This document shows, piece by piece, positions 34,542-46,000 of a DNA stretch of 64,000 bases. Numbering within the stretch: position 1 is the first letter of the stretch; every line of letters starts with the position of its first letter. The notes beneath the pieces were generated by a model that had not been told where the DNA came from, ran no database searches, and saw nothing but the letters and a program-made list of their open reading frames with translations. The stretch comes from Septoria linicola. Its lineage: Eukaryota > Ascomycota > Dothideomycetes > Mycosphaerellales > Mycosphaerellaceae. The stretch lies in NCBI GenBank assembly GCA_024114885.1, contig CP099424.1, positions 1,302,001 to 1,366,000 of the forward strand, written 5' to 3'. A program made the translations under genes and the position numbers.

Positions 34542-37243
34542 TCAAGGTACGGATTCTGCCATTGCTCTGCCGTGCCCTTTCGCTCGACGAATCCCGTCGG
34601 CATGCATAGGGCAGTCCTTGCGGTCGCATAGGTATTCCTCGAGGGAGCTGACCCGCCTCTCTAGTATCTCGACACGGTTTCTTAGGGAGGCGCGGGCTGC
34701 ATCCTGTTCAGCATCTATCGCGTCGCTTTTCCCACCTGTTCCAGCCACACCTACGCCGGAGTCCTCCGAATCACGGCGTAACCCCACGACTTTCGACTTT
34801 GGACTAGGTATTGAACTAGGTATTGGACTTGGCTCATATTGCTTGTTGAGGCTCCACATGCTCGTGGTCGGCGGGCTGCAATCTGCAATAGGACTCAACC
34901 CGCCAGGTATTGCCCACCGAACGCCAGGAACGCATTTCTCCAAGTAGCCATCTACCTCGGATTTGCTGCTGTCTGGAGCTTTGCCACCGATTCTGCGTTT
35001 GGATAATTTATAAGAGTCTCTCGTTGACAGCAACAGACTGTTCGGCCTGTACTGGTGGCTGCTGTCAAGACCTTCTCGTTGCATCTGACCCTGTGCTATG
35101 TCAATTGAGTCGCGATGGTACTCAAAATGTAGGTCCTCCAGGGCTAAATTCGAAAGTTGACGTGGAATCGTTAGCGATGCTGGTAAACTGTGTCTTCGAA
35201 GTGGAGCAAGCAAGGTCGGCGGAGGAGACGGAGCACGAATCTGCGGTATCGCCTGGGACTCGGATGTGTTTGCAAACACGCCTTTGACGCGAATCTCAAT
35301 TGGTTGGTCTCTTTCACCCTCGTCATCAGAGGCAGACGTGCTGGGAGTCTGCGGCCGCGAAGGACGGGCGGAGTGCTGCGCAGTATTTGGTGGGACAGGC
35401 GGTAATCCATGGCTGTCACTGTAATCTGACGAGCTGATGTGCTGACGTTCTTTGGTGTCGAGAAGCGGTAACTAGCCGGTCGGATCCGTTGGAGCGTGTT
35501 GCTTCTCGTAGGTCCAAGCAGTCAGCTTGCACTTCACCCTGTCAATTATTGGCATTTGGGTAACGACATATGGGGCATCATATTCCTGCTTTGATGCATG
35601 AGCCGTATGGATATTCCTCTGCTCAAGCATTGTACCACTACTGTCACCTGAGCCGGACGATTGTGCATCCTCCCATACCATCTGGTAAGTGCCTAGATCC
35701 GATTGAACTGTGTGCGCAGTCTTGATAGACTCGTCGGCGGGCGATAACGAAAAGTGTCCGGCCTTGGAATGATCATACACAGTATTTACTCGAGGTGATT
35801 CGGCTGTCCTGACGCTAATGGCAGTCATGGCTGGCCTTGCAGGACTTGACTTTGTAGAAAGGTATGAAGGCCTCCTCGCTCGACCTCTCATCCTTTGCTC
35901 CTCAGTCAGTGACGATTGGCGTGCATGGTCGTCGGTCTTGGTCATTCGGCGCCCACGACGATCGAGTGGCGCTGGAGCAGATTGCGTCTCCGATGGAACA
36001 CGTTCTAGCTCGGAGCCACCGTGGCCAGTGTTTGAAGGGCATTGCGAGATTTCGTCTACTGAAGACATCTTTGTGAGCTGTTGTTGATGCTCCTCTGCTT
36101 TGTCTTCATACATCCGTAGACTTTCTTCTGTGATCGAAGGCAGAGTATACATCCTCTCGAGTGCCGCAGGTTCCTCGGTTTCCCACACAGCTTGCGTTGT
36201 CGAAAGAGCAGATGATGCATCAGATGCGCCGATGGCTTTATCCTCTTGGTGATTTCTATGATCCTCTCCATCGCTTTCAGTGTCCACGCTTGCACATCCT
36301 TCAAGGGAGTCAGTCCTGGGGGTCTCAAAGGGACTCAAGTAAGGGGTGTCATCGTCAGCGTCAAATTCGAGCCCTTCTTGGTCACGATCATGGAGACTAG
36401 CGGTGTCATGCGATGCTTGACTCTGCACATCGCCATCATAGTCTCCATCAAATTCGCTGCCGTCCGGTCCAGCGCCTGTAGCGACATCGCGACGAGCATC
36501 GTAAAAGCTTTCAATGGCGCTCCGCTGATGTGCGAAGTCATCTCCATCTTCAGTGTCAGACGGGACATATATTCTCTTCGGCGGCCCTGCTCGAAGCGCT
36601 ATCCCGGTACCACTCTATGCACGAGGCATTGCCTGAGTATGCGCCACGTGTCTTTGTCTTGTGCTAGTGCTCGCTGAATGCAAGTGAGACGGGTCAGTCG
36701 ATACCCGGCGGAATGCAGGACCGTCCTCTCCATGGTATAGATCAATCTGTCCCATGTGCTGATATGCCTCATTCTGCTCGTGAACGACGGATGTGATTCC
36801 TACTCGCGGCCACAACAGAGCCACCTCTGAAGGCTCTTCTGTTGTTTGTGGTCTGATAGCTGAGGGAAGGCTTAGGTCCTTAGGTGTGAGTTCTGACGTG
36901 CTGCTGCCAACTGATTTGTCTATGCCGAAGTCCGGAGTGCTATTCACATCCATCGTGCTTGCCGGAGCTATTGCGGGTGGGAACGCTGCGTCTTGGTCTG
37001 CTTGCCATTGCCTCTGCTGGCGCGTCGTCTTTGAGAACAGTGCTTGCTGCGAGGCCTCCATGATGCGCTTGTGCCAGTCAACAGCACACCGTCCTCGTCT
37101 AGTCGGCGAGTACGATTGTCGCGTGCCCAATCTGCAGGGCTCCGGCGCCGACTGATGAATCTGACAATGAGCGGAACCAGGACACAGGGTATGAGAAGAG
37201 AGCTCACGCCCCAGATGACAACAGCCGGTCCAGCGTCATGCAT
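34542..37243 (-). CDS. Long disordered protein with N-terminal membrane anchor (one frame break)
   Basis: The start MHDAGPAVVIWGVSSLL (37243) is a single hydrophobic anchor (about residues 7-30) followed by RFISRRRSPADWARDNRTRRLDEDG. Near 37,093 the frame must shift by one base to continue as DWHKRIMEASQQALF; coding then stays in one frame to 34542. Two in-frame TAG codons are removed by introns whose lengths are multiples of three: 36704-36615 (GTATCG...CATAG, 90 nt) and 35537-35472 (GTGAAG...GCTAG, 66 nt). With one base restored the coding total is 2547 nt, 848 residues. The body is acidic and Ser/Thr-rich; the C-terminus has a leucine-patterned coiled coil (RNRVEILERRVSSLEEYL) and ends CPMHADGIRRAKGHG. 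Family not recognised; the start, introns and single gene are inference from frame continuity. Confidence 0.6.
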
Positions 37244-37802
37244 GGCGGTAATGCTCTAAGCTTGCATCATTGGAAATAAGTCGATGGTGCTGCTGCAGTG
37301 AGTAAGAACTAGAATAGTAGTGATCGAATATGTCAGCAGAGACTGGGGCGAAGAAGTTCTGCAACGTCATGAATAGGTTCTCAATTATTGCGGTTAGCAA
37401 TTGCTTCGGCAAGCGACAGAGGAGATATGTAGGGTAACCACAACATCGTGCTTTCTGCTGAGGGTCTCGTTGATCGAGCAGCAAGAGCTAATCACCCTCG
37501 CTTTTCGCGCCTCAACCTCGTTGCCAATCAATAATGAGGTTTTTGTCAGACAATCGGGAGGACGAAGTAGCCGTTGTTGGTGACATGTCCTCCATGATGG
37601 CCACAGCGAGCGCTACCTGCAGTCAAGCTCAGCGTGAGAGCTCACTCGGAGACTTCCAACGTTGGTCGTTCGCTGTACGATGATGTGTAGCACAGAGCCT
37701 TGGCAAGCTTGGAGAGTTGGACTTTGCGGACAAGCCATGTCTCCTCCGAGACAGCTGCAGCAACCAACACTCATTCACCAGCATCACAACCACTCATTCA
37801 TC
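37244..37802. other. Bidirectional upstream region
   Basis: Divergent promoter space between the membrane-anchored protein gene and the mL50 gene. No coding, repeat or RNA gene supported. Confidence 0.5.
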
Positions 37803-39029
37803 ATGCGACACATTCGAATCGCCGAGCAGGCATTGAGAGCCTCAGCTGAGCCTTCAAGTCAGCATTATGTCTGTCGGTCGTGCCTGGCTCATGCGACGCG
37901 CCAGCTCCACACGACTAGTGGGCGACGCGCAGAAGTTCCTTTCTACAAGAAGATGACCAACATGCTCTTCGGCGACAAAAAGGCCGACAACAGCAAGCAG
38001 AGGTCGAGAGAGGGATCCGCAAGGACATCCAAGGCCAAGGCTGGAGTCGAAATCACAACTCCCACGATTAGGCCCCTGGGCAAACGAAAGATCAATGGCT
38101 CATTGTACGAGACTGCAAGGCGCTATGATCCGACGACGGAGAAGTACTATCTGCCGTCGAGTACCTGGGACGGCTTGGAGCGTGTGGGTGGTGAAAAATG
38201 GGCCAAGAAGCGGTTGGACATGGGCGAGCAATACACTGGGTAAGGCAGAGCGCTAGACCGGGCACAATGCACACAGCTGACGAAGCTTAGGTTCTTGCGT
38301 AAGCAGAAAGTCGAGTTGAACAACAGGCAGTGGCAGCGCTTGTTGCATAATGCCGCCATCGAAGTGGTTGCTCTCAGGCAAGCCGGGCGGAGTGTCTACG
38401 AAGTCTGCAACGCGCATTCCGGAGAAAACTTCCTTGGACGAACAGCCAAGGCACGTTTGTCTCAAGAGCCGGATGGAACGATCCGAGTCCACTTCGCGAG
38501 TCCAGAGGATCAATCTGCTGTGTTGGAGGGCATCACGGCCACCGGGACGAATGTGGAGAGCAGTGTGGTCGGGCCAGAAGAGCTCAATCAGATCGAGGCT
38601 TCGGTCATTGAGGTGGACTGGGTGGACGTCGAGTTGCAGGATCCCGAGATCAAGCTGGCGGTAAGAGCATATATGCACGAGTGTATGTGCCGGTCTAATG
38701 TTGCACAGATTCTCAAGCGCGCCATGCAGCTCTCCGGCAAGCGACTTCCCGACATCCAGATGAACAATGCTAGCACGCTCAGCGACCTCTATGAAGCATT
38801 CAAGGTGAAAGAGAAATCGAAGAGATTACATGAGGCTCCTCAAGTGAAGCAACTAGCTCAGACGCTCCCCAACGTTACAGTGCACAAGTCACGACGGACA
38901 CCAGTGCACAAGGAACGACAAATCGGCAGATGGAAGGTGATCGAGGAGGAGCTGGAAATGCGCGATTTGCCAATATTTGGCAGCAGATGGGTCAACGGAA
39001 AGGAAGGACAGCGTCTGCTTGAGAAGTGA
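37803..39029 (+). CDS. Mitochondrial large-subunit ribosomal protein mL50
   Basis: Component of the mitochondrial 54S ribosomal subunit (yeast Mrpl13 / human MRPL50 family, 'ribosomal subunit 39S' domain). Exons 37803-38239, 38291-38660 and 38709-39029 (1128 nt, 375 residues) join over introns of 51 nt (GTAAGG...TAG) and 48 nt (GTAAGA...CAG). The N-terminus MRHIRIAEQALRASAEPSS...CRSCLAHATRQLHTTSGRR is a mitochondrial presequence. Later segments GSLYETARRYDPTTEKYYLPSS, RKQKVELNNRQWQRLLHNAAIEV and SGKRLPDIQMNNASTLSDLYEAF follow the family. The second intron is a multiple of three without a stop, so a 391-residue retained form would also be open. Confidence 0.83.
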
Positions 39030-39643
39030 GATCGGCTGATATGCATGTACACCTCTGCACGAGATACCTTTAGGCAAGAGTCCATGCGACCTTGGCTCGT
39101 TCTTCCGCTCTCAAGAATGCTGCGCACGTATGCTGGCAAGATTCCTCCAGGATGATCAAGTTCTATCAGCTTAGGGCCGAAGGATTTGGCTTTATCCATT
39201 CACGCACATCACCGCCACAATGGTCAATTCCATGTCATTGCGGTACTCAGCCCACCAGAGGCTGTGCAATACCGCCATTTGTCGATGGCTTGCCTACCAT
39301 CTGTGACCTTGTTCAAGCCACGAGAATCAAGATCAGCCTCCCCAGAGGAAAACACCGCAAACCGGGCAAGACGATCAATTACGGACGTCGTTTTCGATCG
39401 GCATGATCTAGCTCTAGGAACGCGGGATCTGCAAGCCGGTGTCATCGCGGCACAATAGCAGCACAGCGACACCATGGTATGGAGATCGCTGTCAGGCAAG
39501 TTCCGTGTCGCGCGACCACCTCCACCTTCAGTCTCGGGCATGAAGCATGTCTTTACAACAAAGCATTACCAGCCTTGAAAGCATAAGTCTCGGACTGTAC
39601 TACATGTTTCTTAAAGCTTACAGCAATATATGTGTGTAGTGCC
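39030..39643. other. Intergenic, no gene supported
   Basis: Between two plus-strand genes. Frames present are short and overlap on both strands. The last 100 bases are A/T-rich (acagcaatatatgtgtg) as expected upstream of a start. Confidence 0.5.
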
Positions 39644-40636
39644 ATGGCAGTATCACTATCGCAGTCGCTACAGGAAGCGCATCGCAGAAGTAGAGGCAGC
39701 AGCATGGGAGAGCACTACCAAGCTGGAGCTGGCAATCATCTGATGTCGCAGCAATACCCGCATCCCTACGTTGTACCGGCACCTCAATATCAAGCGCCTG
39801 CATCGAGTTTCATCGAACATAAGCAACCATTCTACAATGCACACGCTATTGGACCGCAACACGAACTTCCTCCACCACGTCCACCTCGGCCACAGCCTCA
39901 GCAAATCCCAGCCCAACCACCACCACTCTACCAAACACCAACAATTTCAATCGAGCCCGACCCTCTCCCGCCGCACTCCAGCCCTCAAGCCTTGACTCCG
40001 TCCCAAAGCCACGCATTCCAAAACTCCAGCCCCATACCACCACTCCGCCTCAGCTACAACGACATCCGCGATGCCCATTCTGGTCAAATCCTCTTCACTC
40101 CCACCCGCGAAGCAGCACACATCCCAGCCTTCCTCTCCTCCAAACCCATCGTAATCTGCACTCGCACATCAAACCACCAAATAATGGGCCAAATCCACTT
40201 CCACAGCTTCACAACACCCGCCATCGACCTTACCATCAACAACCGCAAATCCTTCCTCGCACATTCTGGCGTGTTGCACGATCGTTGGGGTTTCCCATCG
40301 ACCACCTCTCGAAGTAGTAGTGGTGGTGCAGAGGAAATGTGGTATTGGAGTAAAGATAAAAGCACGCCTGGAGGAGTGAGACTGGAGAATGCGAAGAAGA
40401 ATGGGAAGGTGTTGGCGAGGATGAAGGGGGATGTGTTGAGTTGTGGGGATGGTGGGAGGATGGAGAGGGAGAGTTGGGTTGAGGTGGTGTTGTCTGCTGT
40501 TGCTGTGGTGGAGGCTGCGAGGAGGCAGAGGAAGGGAGTGGATCTATCGGATGCGATGGGGGATTTTAGGAGTGGGAGTGGGCATGGAGGAGGTCATCAT
40601 GGGGGTGGTGATGGTGGAGGAGGAGGAGGTAGTTGA
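39644..40636 (+). CDS. Hypothetical protein with a possible Tubby-like C-terminal fold
   Basis: Single exon from ATG at 39644 (MAVSLSQSLQEAHRR), 330 residues. Residues 30-135 are Pro/Gln/His-rich and disordered (for example PPPRPPRPQPQQIPAQPPP). Residues about 140-305 look folded, with alternating beta segments (LRLSYNDIRDAHSGQILFTP, PIVICTRTSNHQIMGQIHFH, AIDLTINNRKSFLAHSG, EMWYWSKDKSTPGGVRLEN, KVLARMKGD, SWVEVVLSAVAVVEAARRQRKG), the layout of fungal Tubby/LURP-like beta barrels ending in a hydrophobic helix. The tail is a Gly/His run. That fold assignment is inference. The sense strand flips from C-rich to G-rich in the middle of the gene while the reading frame stays open. Confidence 0.78.
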   Translation: MAVSLSQSLQEAHRRSRGSSMGEHYQAGAGNHLMSQQYPHPYVVPAPQYQAPASSFIEHKQPFYNAHAIGPQHELPPPRPPRPQPQQIPAQPPPLYQTPTISIEPDPLPPHSSPQALTPSQSHAFQNSSPIPPLRLSYNDIRDAHSGQILFTPTREAAHIPAFLSSKPIVICTRTSNHQIMGQIHFHSFTTPAIDLTINNRKSFLAHSGVLHDRWGFPSTTSRSSSGGAEEMWYWSKDKSTPGGVRLENAKKNGKVLARMKGDVLSCGDGGRMERESWVEVVLSAVAVVEAARRQRKGVDLSDAMGDFRSGSGHGGGHHGGGDGGGGGGS

Positions 40637-41669
40637 GACCATGATTGATTTATCATTGTATAAGCCATGTGTTATTGGAATTCGTTGTTAGGGTACACGC
40701 GTGTGACGTCCTTCTGATTAGCTTGGATCTTGCCAGAGACAAAGAAGACTACCGGCGATATATGTATGAGAAGGCCGTCCTTCCTAGTCTGTCCCAGTTC
40801 ATTTCGCGCAGACTTCAGACAAAGGCACATTCTCCAGAACTAGAAGGTCGTCAATATCAGACTGTACGATGCCACACCTCATGTCTTGATAAGCGAAACG
40901 GCAGTGAAAGCAAGGTCCACTAAGGATATATCGTGTCCTCCTGCCGCAGCGCACCTCCCATACCGTTTGTGGACTGATGAGCAGAGCTACATAAACGCAA
41001 CAGAATTTGCCGCCCCTCATTCTGGGCGCTTGGTCTAGGTAAATTCCCACCTGTTCCCGACGTCGATGCATCGTCCTAACAGTCTTTAGGGGTATGATTT
41101 TCGCTTCGCATAAATCTCTATGAGAAACATACGGCACTGTGAAAGGTAGGCGTCGTTGTGTGAAATATTCGTTCGATCGTAAACTAATGATAATCAGGTC
41201 GTGGGTTCAATTGTAAGCACGTCAGAGCTGCCATCATCTAAGAAAGTCATTAACATCGCTCCAGCCCACAGCGTCCACAATCTTTTTTTTGGTGATGTAT
41301 GGCACTGTTTTACCAACACGGCTGCTTGCATAAGGGACAGGCAGTATACAGTACGACTTCCTTTTTCAGGTCATTGTTATACAGTAATCGGCTTGGGTTC
41401 GCGGAAACGTGCATCTGGCATGACGTTCAGGCCTCCATTGTAAGGATAGCGAGAATTTTCTACTCTTCTATCTTTGATTTTGTGGCTTCAATGTCTGCCT
41501 AACACAAAGAGTCTTCAGAAACCTCGCAGTTCAGAGGCAATTCTGCAGTGTGTTCTGGAGTCTATGTGCAGCTATGGCCAAGTAGGTGACGCTGTGGAAG
41601 GAAGTCGAGATCAGAAGGCAAGACAACAATAACACAAAAACAAGAACAACTACATCATCTCCGACGACG
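40637..41669. other. Intergenic, A/T-richer with Pol III-like motifs
   Basis: No protein gene is supported. From about 41080 to 41530 the sequence is A/T-richer. It contains a stretch resembling a tRNA D-arm/A box at 41085-41096, a T-arm/B-box-like gggttcaatt at 41203-41212 and a T8 run at 41283-41290. These are listed separately as a candidate. Confidence 0.45.
41081..41291 (+). other. Possible decayed tRNA-derived or Pol III element
   Basis: The piece tttaggggtatgattttcgc (41085 onward) closely resembles the 5' half of fungal tRNA-Pro; about 110 bases later gtcgtgggttcaatt resembles a tRNA variable loop and T-arm; a run of eight T (41283-41290) could be a Pol III terminator. No acceptor stem or proper cloverleaf can be paired and the A-to-B spacing is too long for a tRNA, so it is at best a relic, a SINE-like element or chance. 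Confidence 0.2.
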
Positions 41670-43046
41670 ATGGAATCGGCAGATTCGCCTGTGCTTCTGC
41701 TACTCGACCTACCGCCGTCAGCGCTTGGTGGCATTGACTTGCTCTCTTTCACGGTGACGCCTCGTTTTCGAGGTGTCAAGGACTTGCCACCAGGCTTGCA
41801 TTTCTCGTTCGCAGGTACAAGCACAGCGTTTTCGGAAAGACATGGCATTTGGTTTCGTGTTCCTGGGGCATCATCATCATCAGATCATCTCTTCATTACA
41901 AGATGGGATGCAGCCGCCGAGATGCTGAAGGCTGAAACAGACGACGCCGAAAAGCTTCGTTGGAAGGCCAATCTGGGCAGCATCTGGAAAGAAGGACTTA
42001 CACCTTACCGGCAGACAAGTACTGATGCAAAAGAGGACGCCCAAGAAGAGATCAGCGACTGGCCAGCGCTCATCTCAGCAATTACTCCTTCAGTTCTGTC
42101 AAAGATCACCAGTGGTGATGCGAACAACTGGTACCTCACATCTGCGAGCTCTGCTCGACGAGACATTGAGGATATTCCTGGTTTGGACGAGAACGACAAA
42201 ACAGCTCTTCAGGCAGACAAAGAGCTCAACTTCCTGCCTGTCGACCTCAAGAAGACATGGCGCGAAGGGGCGACAGGCCGTGAGAGAACAGAGGCTGCCC
42301 AAGATCGCTCGTGGGCTCTGACACATCTGGTCGAGGACCATTGCACAGACGGCGACATCAACGAGATTGTCGGTGAGCTACAATTCTGTTTTCTCATGAT
42401 ACTTACGATCAACAACTTCAGCTGCCTTGAGCAATGGAAACGACTGTTGACACTTGTCTTCACATGCAAGTCTGCAATCAGTGACAGACCTGACTTCTTC
42501 ATCAAGGCTATCGCAGCACTAAGACTGCAGCTCCAGCACTGCAAAGATGCAGAAGGAGGCTTGATCGACCTCGCGGATGAGGGCGGTTCCCTGCTGAAGA
42601 CACTGCTCTCCCGCTTCCGAAGTGGACTGGAAGGATCGACTGGAACCGATGTTTCGGATGTTGCAGATGAGCTCGACGACCTCGAAGACTACCTACGGCA
42701 AGAGCATGGCTGGACCTTTGGCGGCGCTCACCTTCGCTCGGGAGTGCTCGAGCTTGAAGATGGCGAGCAATTGCAGATGGAGAGTACTGCTTATGATGAA
42801 GACGACGAGACCGGCGAGTACGCACCACAAATTGTCGACCTTACGCCGGAACAAGCGAGACTGCTCAACATCACTCCGGACGACGCACGCAAGCTGGGCA
42901 TGGATCTGAGTAAAGCGTCTCTCAACGGCCCTGCTCAGGAAGTAGTTGAAAGTGACGAGAACTCTGAGGATGAGTTCCAGCAGCCCGCTGCAAGCGACGA
43001 CGAAGAGGAAACGCAAGATCTAGAGGATATGGATTCGAGGTACTGA
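41670..43046 (+). CDS. aar2: U5 snRNP assembly factor Aar2
   Basis: Aar2 binds Prp8 in cytoplasmic U5 snRNP before Brr2 replaces it. Single exon, 458 residues from the ATG at 41670 (MESADSPVLLLLDLPP). The N-terminal beta-sandwich region has the family phrase GGIDLLSFTVTPRFRGVKDLPPGLHF followed by RHGIWFR. The C-terminal helical domain has ALTHLVEDHC..DINEIVGELQFCFLMILTINNFSCLEQWKRLL, the strongest match to Aar2 proteins. A GT...AG pair inside this segment is not a real intron, because the helix is conserved and splicing would shift the frame. The acidic tail (EDEFQQPAASDDEEETQDLED) is common in fungal members. High confidence. Confidence 0.92.
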   Translation: MESADSPVLLLLDLPPSALGGIDLLSFTVTPRFRGVKDLPPGLHFSFAGTSTAFSERHGIWFRVPGASSSSDHLFITRWDAAAEMLKAETDDAEKLRWKANLGSIWKEGLTPYRQTSTDAKEDAQEEISDWPALISAITPSVLSKITSGDANNWYLTSASSARRDIEDIPGLDENDKTALQADKELNFLPVDLKKTWREGATGRERTEAAQDRSWALTHLVEDHCTDGDINEIVGELQFCFLMILTINNFSCLEQWKRLLTLVFTCKSAISDRPDFFIKAIAALRLQLQHCKDAEGGLIDLADEGGSLLKTLLSRFRSGLEGSTGTDVSDVADELDDLEDYLRQEHGWTFGGAHLRSGVLELEDGEQLQMESTAYDEDDETGEYAPQIVDLTPEQARLLNITPDDARKLGMDLSKASLNGPAQEVVESDENSEDEFQQPAASDDEEETQDLEDMDSRY

Positions 43047-46000
43047 ACAATGGCTTAGCAGTATTTCCACCTCGCACTTCCCACCGCTTGCAGTCAGCTC
43101 TACATAAGGAGCTGCATGGACCGTAATCTGGACTCTTTCGCTTCTGCTGTGCAACATACGATGACAGTTCCAGCGACTAAGCTACCGGATTTCGGTCGAC
43201 ATGCTACTGCATATCGCAGATTGTCACATCAAAGAGAAGGCACGTAGGGCTGTTCGCCCTACAGAATCGGACAGTGCTGCCAAATCATCTGATTACGCAT
43301 CTTGCGTTTGAGTCGGCTCATGTATAGCAATCCGTTTCCGAAGACCTCGGCAGCTTGAATACTTTGGAGTATGTTTACAAGTCGTGGGGTTCGGACGAAG
43401 GCGGAATGCCGCAGGCGTGTCTGCAGCGGTATTGTTCCCATGATAGATTGGCTCGGAGGGTGGAGCAGGTATCAAATGTTGCATGGCTGGGCTTTTTCCT
43501 CCTCAGTCTTCGCATCAGGCGATGAGTCTCTTTGCAGCCAACATCGCGCCTGTGCGGAGGACCCGACTTTGCCTCGTACTGGGACTTTGATCTGCGAACA
43601 AGGTGCCCTGTAAGATCCTGGCCACTGCCATGCGACTGCCAGGAGTGCCGCTGAGGCACGAGGAAACTTTGCTTGTGCTAGTAGTCCCGAACGACAAAGC
43701 CTCGCATTGTTGCCCTAGGTGTAGTCACCGTAGTGTTAGTCTATTCTGGCACAGCCATGACTGTCTACGGCGATCAGGTACCCTGTGATCACTGGTCAGA
43801 AACTGCTAACAGGTTGTTGAACAGCCTGCCACGTGGATGACCGTTAGCCATGTACTTTGCACCAACGCTGAAGGAAGCTCGAGTATCTCGTGCCCATTTG
43901 CTCGGCGATGCCAGGTACAGCTGACAGTGTCAAATACTGCAGCTGACATTCCTTAAACCAGGGTGTCGTTCGGTTGTCTGCTCAGCTGTTCAGTCACAAC
44001 TTCAACGAAATCGCACTCCAATTGGTATCTCATGGCACGGCCTAACCACAACGCACTGTCATCAGCTGTGAAGGATTTATCTCGGACTGACCAACTGCAA
44101 AATGTTCAACGACTCATGTGCTGGCTTGCTCAGCAGATAGCATTTCTTTTCATTCTTACAATTTGCAGCCGCATGCCCCACTACAAAGAGTGGGTGTCGG
44201 TGTTATGTTTGTCAGCGGAGTTTAGCAATCCAGCAGATCATAATCCTTGTCGCAGATCTCGTCAACCAGCCCTATGGCTGTGGTCTGAGCTTCTGCGAGA
44301 ACGGGGTTCGCGAGCTGTTCCTCGCGACCTTTCCGAATCTCTCGCTGGCTCGCTGTCTTCGGCCGGCGACCACGGAAACCGCGGTGGACATGTTCTCAGG
44401 CGGATTCATGTCGTGCATTGAGTCGATAGTATGATGGTGCGCAAGGCAGTAGCTCTCGCGCTCGATCCGATGGTCGTTGCCAGTGTAGGGCACCATGGAT
44501 AGACGAAAGCGTGTTCTGTGGTCACGAAAGCGCGTTTAGGGCATCTCGCTGTGTAACATTTGCTCGAGCGAGGGCTCGCAAACACAGATTCCTGCGTTTT
44601 GGCCGTGCACTCCCGATGCCACTTTCACGGCAGGTTCGTTAAGTTTGTGCGAGCACAGCAACAGGCAGCTTCTGAACTTTCGCATTGGTACGAGGATGCC
44701 TGGGTGCAGCAGCACTATTGAATCTATTGTGTATGCCTTGCGGGAACGGAGGAGTTGTTGCACCGCCGTGCGTCGCTTTGTCGAAGAGCAAGGCCCGAAC
44801 TTCTCAAATCTATGATTGGAGGATCTAAGGACAAGGAGCATGGTGTTTAGCGGATTTTGGTCATTCCGCTCGCACTGCGGCCGAGATCTTAGAGTGGGGA
44901 GCATTGGCGCCACGTTCTGCGTCCTGGAGTTATACCATGTTGTTGCTCCGGCGATCGACTCATCGTTCTGGTTCGGAACACCGCAATGGACGGCCAGCAA
45001 CAGGCTGGACGTAGAGAGGTCCCAGCGTAATTGCCTTGCTGCACACTGTACTATCGTGTACCTTGACCGGTGTCGCTTGATGCGTTGCACAACCAGAAGG
45101 CAAGCCACATCTGACTGTTGTCGCGGTGAAGCCGATGCCATATGGAAAATGAGGGTGCATCGTTGGCTGTGAAACACCACTCTGCGTACGAAATTACGAA
45201 TGCGAGGGATCAATTCAGTTTCGCGGTTGCCTGAGAGCTTGGGCAGCGCGAGGCTCCACTACGGTCGTCGCATCGTGCAAGCCACAGCAACGACACGTAC
45301 ACAATCTCCAGCAGAAACAATGCTGCGGCCTGACAAGAACGCAAGCCTGAAATGCACCCTGGCAGTGCCAATGCCCTCAATCTTGGGCTGCTAGGCATTG
45401 TCACTGTGCCAGTGTCTCAAGAATGGCGCAGTCAGGCAGTGACCGTTGGCCAAGACACCGTTATGAATCACTCCAACGTGCAGATGAGCAATACCGCAGA
45501 GGTTGTGTTGCAAAGCAGAGCTTACCAGATCAAGCGGTGATTAGTAGAAGGATGACTCTACCCTACGGACGAACAGAATCCTGTGATAGTGGTCTGAACA
45601 CGGCCACGGGCTGTGCTTATGCGAGCTGCCCGAGCGACAGGCGGTGTCGTCTTGTAATCAAGGCAGACGGACATGCGGGCTGCCGCCATGCGATTGGCTC
45701 CGTGCATTGCAAAGGATCTTTGTCGCTGACGCACGAACCAGATGCAAGGTTTGCAGGGGCTCGTTCAACCCCGGCACGGTGTTTAGATTTCCAAGCTGAC
45801 GAAACGGAGATTCGGAACCCAGGCACAGGATGGACGAAACATTAATACAGTCGTCTGCTCCCACAATGTCTGCTCTTGGTATCACTCTACAACAATACAA
45901 TCACAAGCACTCAACAAGACAACAATAATTCTTCAAGCCTTCGAAAGAAGAATCGTCATCACCACTACAGTACTTCGGCATTCGATAACCTAGAACGCCT

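Noticed and set aside
41160..41235. A functional tRNA around the gggttcaatt motif
   Set aside because: No acceptor or anticodon stem can be paired; only kept as a possible relic.
42372..42420. Possible GT-AG intron inside aar2
   Set aside because: The stretch encodes GELQFCFLMILTINNF, part of a conserved helix, and removal would shift the frame.
45352..45845. Overlapping plus-strand frames before the acidic protein gene
   Set aside because: Mutually overlapping, no motifs, and no splice arrangement linking them to the downstream gene.
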